A stretch of 64,000 bases of DNA. It comes from Stomorhina lunata (lineage: Eukaryota > Arthropoda > Insecta > Diptera > Rhiniidae). Below the pieces are notes generated by a model that did not search any database, was not told the DNA's origin, and was given only the letters and a program-made list of their open reading frames with translations. Shown piece by piece: positions 60,831 to 64,000 of this stretch. Each line of letters begins with the position of its first letter. The stretch's first letter is position 1. The stretch is from assembly GCA_933228675.1 (NCBI GenBank), contig OW121742.1, forward strand, positions 21,265,994-21,329,993, in the 5' to 3' direction. The translations under genes were made by a program, and so were the position numbers.

Positions 60831-61429
60831 GTTAGTGAAATAATATACTTATTTTTTAGTTATTTTTTTCTTTCTTTAAAATTTTGATATAAATTTTAGT
60901 ATGGTTCTTAGAACTGTCTTAAATAATTTTAAAAATCTTATATTAAACCTTTATTTGCTTATACTTTTTCGCCGGTGCAATGCAATGAACATTCCACTAT
61001 TTCCAAAATAAATTGCCTGTTACCGATTTTATTCAGAAGATTCTTATGTTAGTAGTATTGTGATATTGTTTTCGCTTGTGATTTCAATGTTTAAAGCCCA
61101 TCTTGTCTTTGATACTTAAGCCATACAACTTAAAGAGAACCGCCGTAGTATAACAGGTTAGTCATCCGAATAAAAGAAGTCCCAAGTTCGATGCCATGAC
61201 CTCAAAATTCGGATCGTTGGAATGAGCTCATAAAATAATAAAGTAAGTTCTTAAATCCGACTCTGTTTACAAATGTTCGAAAATTCAAATGCAACCCTGT
61301 TACTCAAACCTTGCTGAAAAGTAAACCATAACACCCCGAGTTTGAAAGAGTATCTGTAATTATGCCTAAGATATTCTGTCGTCCCTGTGCATTTAAACCC
61401 ATTTTGGCTGACTATACATAGATTTATCT
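60831..61429 (+). other. Start of the unnamed gene's intron with a tRNA-like fragment
   Basis: Non-coding. At 61138-61203, TAGTATAACAGGTTAG fits an A box and AAGTTCGATGCC a near-perfect B box 45 bases further, resembling a tRNA-Asp/Gly-derived SINE head. No full cloverleaf is seen. Confidence 0.45.
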
Positions 61430-63000
61430 CCTGGGGCAGTTATACCCACCATCAAAAAGAATGGGAGGTATATTGAGATTGTCATTCCGTTTGTTTTTTT
61501 CTAAATAATGGCTCAAAACAGCGATATATATTCTGAATCCTTATGAAATTCTAAGACGATTGAGCTTAGTCCGTCTGTCTGTTGAAACATTCTTCATTTC
61601 TGAGGAAATTGAAATTGGGCAAAATCGGTTAACATTTGACCATAGCTTCCGTATAACCTCGCTTAGGCAAATCGCTTATTTGCTAATAAATAATAAACTA
61701 TAATAGCTATGATGATACAATTTAGTGTATAGAAGTTTTACAAAAGCCGCAGCATATAAAATTTCAACAAAATCGGTTCACATTTAGCCATAGCTCCCAT
61801 ACAAAACACTTATGAAAACAGCCTCAATTTCACCTAAAATAGACTCAAATGCTAATAAATCTAAAACTATAATATATATATAACCACTAACTTTGGCACA
61901 AGGAAGTCTTATGTCAATCTCAGCCAGTATGCAAAATTTTGTGACAATCGGTCACCATTTGACCATAGCTCCCATATGAAAAACTTACGGAAACACAAAA
62001 ATACAAAAAGAAAAGGGGGCTTATGTCCATCTGTCCGTCAGATAAAAGCACGATAGCTCCTTAACAACAACAGCTAGGGAGACAAAATTTTACAAAAGAA
62101 TTTACGATATGTTATAGAAGTTGTGTACTAAAATTGGGTGAAATCGGTTCACATTTAGTTAGAGCTCCCATATAACCCTGTCCCGGGAATTACATTTATG
62201 CTGATAAATTGAATACCATTGTAATATCTACGACAACTAAATTTAGAACAGAGAAGTTTTATGCAACTTTTGGTCAGTTTGTCTAATTTTATAGGAATCG
62301 GTCCATATTTGACCATAGGTTTCATATAAAAACCCCTCCCTAAAACCTCTAAAATGCCACAAAGGCCAGTTTAAAGCTATTAAATTATAAACTATGATAG
62401 CCACAGCCAATAAATTTTGCAAAAGTAAGCTTTATATAAATACCAGCCAGTGTATAAAATTTTCTGACAATCGGTCACTACGAGTATTTAACTATAGTTC
62501 TTACATATATAACATCACCTTTTTTATGGTGGTGAAATAGGTGGAAAGGGTTTTTATTATAAGTTTGTGCTAATGTATGTTACACATAGAAATATTTGTC
62601 TTAGACCCACCTTTTAGGCCAATAGGCTTGATTTTGGTTTACTGCTTATGTAAACCAAAATCACTGTACCAAATTTCGTTGAAATCGGTCTACATTTGAC
62701 CATAGCTTCCATACAAACTCTTATGTCAAAACGCACTAACAAGATAAAAATCTCTAAAGCGCTCATAAATCTGAAAATAATGAACATTTTGAGTTTATTT
62801 TTTACATTCATAATTTTTGTAACTGTAAACTGTAATTAATTTGCAAAATTTCAAGAAAATCGGTTCACATTTGACCCTTGCTCTCATATAAGTCCAAATG
62901 ACGGAAACAGCTTAAATATATAAGTTTTGAGAAAATATTTGCATTATGGCAAAATTTTGCAAAAAAGAACACCTTTGACCTTAAAGGTGAAGGGTATCGT
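61430..63000. repeat. Diverged ~177-bp periodic repeat within a dispersed dipteran element
   Basis: The box AATCGGTTCACATTTGACCA followed by TAGCTCCCATATAA recurs at about 61621, 61771, 61944, 62141, 62295, 62466, 62681 and 62857, a spacing of 150-215 bp. Intervening DNA also shares TGCTAATAAAT and AACTATAATAGC words. The block opens with TATACCCACCATC...GGGAGGTATA and includes TTGTCTTAGACCCACCTTTT, both familiar from dispersed fly repeats. It lies in the unnamed gene's intron. Confidence 0.65.
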
Positions 63001-63029
63001 ATCGGTATCGGTCGGTCGGTTTTAGATAT

Positions 63030-64000
63030 TTTCGATCCAAAAATTTTTTTTAGAAAAATAAATAAATAAAAAATTAAAAATATTTTTCTTTGGAAAATTG
63101 TTCGATAAAATTTATATTTTAGAGAAAATTTTTCGAAACAAATATTTTCCTATACAAATTTTCGATAAAAATATTTTTAAAACAAAAAAATTTCAAGCGC
63201 TATAGAAAATTTTTTATATAAAAATTTTCTATAGAAAAACTTTTGATAAAAAAAAATTTCTATAGAAAAATTTTTGATAAAAAAATTTTCTATAGAAAAA
63301 CTTTTGATAAAAAAATTTTCTATAGAAAAATTTTTGATAAAAAAATTTTGTATAGAAAAATTTTTGATAAAAAAATTTTGTATAGAAAAATTTTTAATAA
63401 AAAAATTTTCTATAGAAAAATTTTTGTTACAAAAATTTTCTATAGAAAAATTTTTGATAAAAAATTTTCTATAGAAAAATTTTTGATAAAAAAATTTTCT
63501 ATAGCAAAATTTTTGATATAAAAATTTTCTATAACAAAACTTTTGATAAAAAAATTTTCTATAGCAAAGTTTTTAATAAAAAAAATTTTCTATAGAAAAA
63601 TTTTTGATAAAAAAATTTTCTATAGAAAAATTTTTGATAAAAAAAATTTTTGATAAAAAAGTTTTTGATAAAAAATTTTTCTATAGAAAAATTTTTGATA
63701 GAAAAAATTTTTGATAAAAAAGTTTTTGATAAAAAATTTTTCTATAGAAAAATTTTTGATAAAAATACAGAAAATTTTTTAATAAAAATATAGAAAAATT
63801 TTTGATAAAAAAATTTTCTATAGAAAAATTTTTGATAAAAATATAGAAAAATTTTTGATAAAAAAAATTTCTATAGAAAAATTTTTGATAAAAATATAGA
63901 AAAATTTTTGATGAAAAAACTTTCTATAGAAAAATTCTTGTTTTTTTTTCTATAGAAAAATTTTTGTTTTTCTTCTATAGAAAAATTTTTGTTAAAAAAA
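63030..64000. repeat. ~28-bp minisatellite with GATAAAAAAATTTTCTATAG word, running off the window
   Basis: TTTTCTATAGAAAAATTTTT plus GATAAAAAA repeats, degenerate at the left and regular from 63.24 kb. It is the reverse complement of the family at 5.2-6.8 kb. Open frames of Lys/Phe/Ile repeats are not genes. Confidence 0.93.

Overview
The window is nuclear DNA from a higher fly (Diptera, Schizophora; probably a calyptrate such as a blow fly or house-fly relative, though the species cannot be read from the sequence). It is extremely AT-rich. It has long introns with GT..AG borders, large AT minisatellite arrays, the dispersed repeats typical of flies, and three split protein genes. There are no prokaryotic features.

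Layout: 1-18.7 kb is non-coding and repeat-dominated. It holds a ~187-bp tandem repeat (1-840), a very homogeneous 31-bp minisatellite (2.1-4.2 kb), several 26-29-bp AT minisatellites, and a 3.7-kb inverted structure of ~472-bp tandem repeats (12.8-16.5 kb). That structure appears to have inserted as one unit into a minisatellite. 19.0-29.1 kb (+) carries an SH3-DH-PH Rho-family exchange factor of the Asef/collybistin class, probably the fly RhoGEF3 orthologue, in six well-supported exons plus one likely 5' exon. 30-42 kb is intergenic, with inverted minisatellite blocks and several MITE-like foldback elements. 42.5-46.2 kb (-) is Polycomb, complete in two exons. 47-52.9 kb is another minisatellite domain with a MITE inside it. 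55-56.3 kb (-) contains a decayed non-LTR retrotransposon. 57.4-63 kb holds dispersed dipteran repeats, tRNA-like SINE heads and a decayed ~177-bp periodic array. 60.0-60.8 kb (+) is the first coding exon of a gene I cannot name, which continues beyond the window.

RhoGEF and Polycomb are convergent, with 13 kb between their stop codons. Polycomb and the third gene are divergent, about 14 kb apart. Nothing links the three genes functionally: one is a cytoskeletal GTPase activator, one a chromatin repressor and one is unknown. The most notable non-genic signals are the foldback-like 472-bp repeat structure with a candidate 13-bp target duplication, and a superfamily of AT minisatellites that share a core but differ by short tag words and by orientation.
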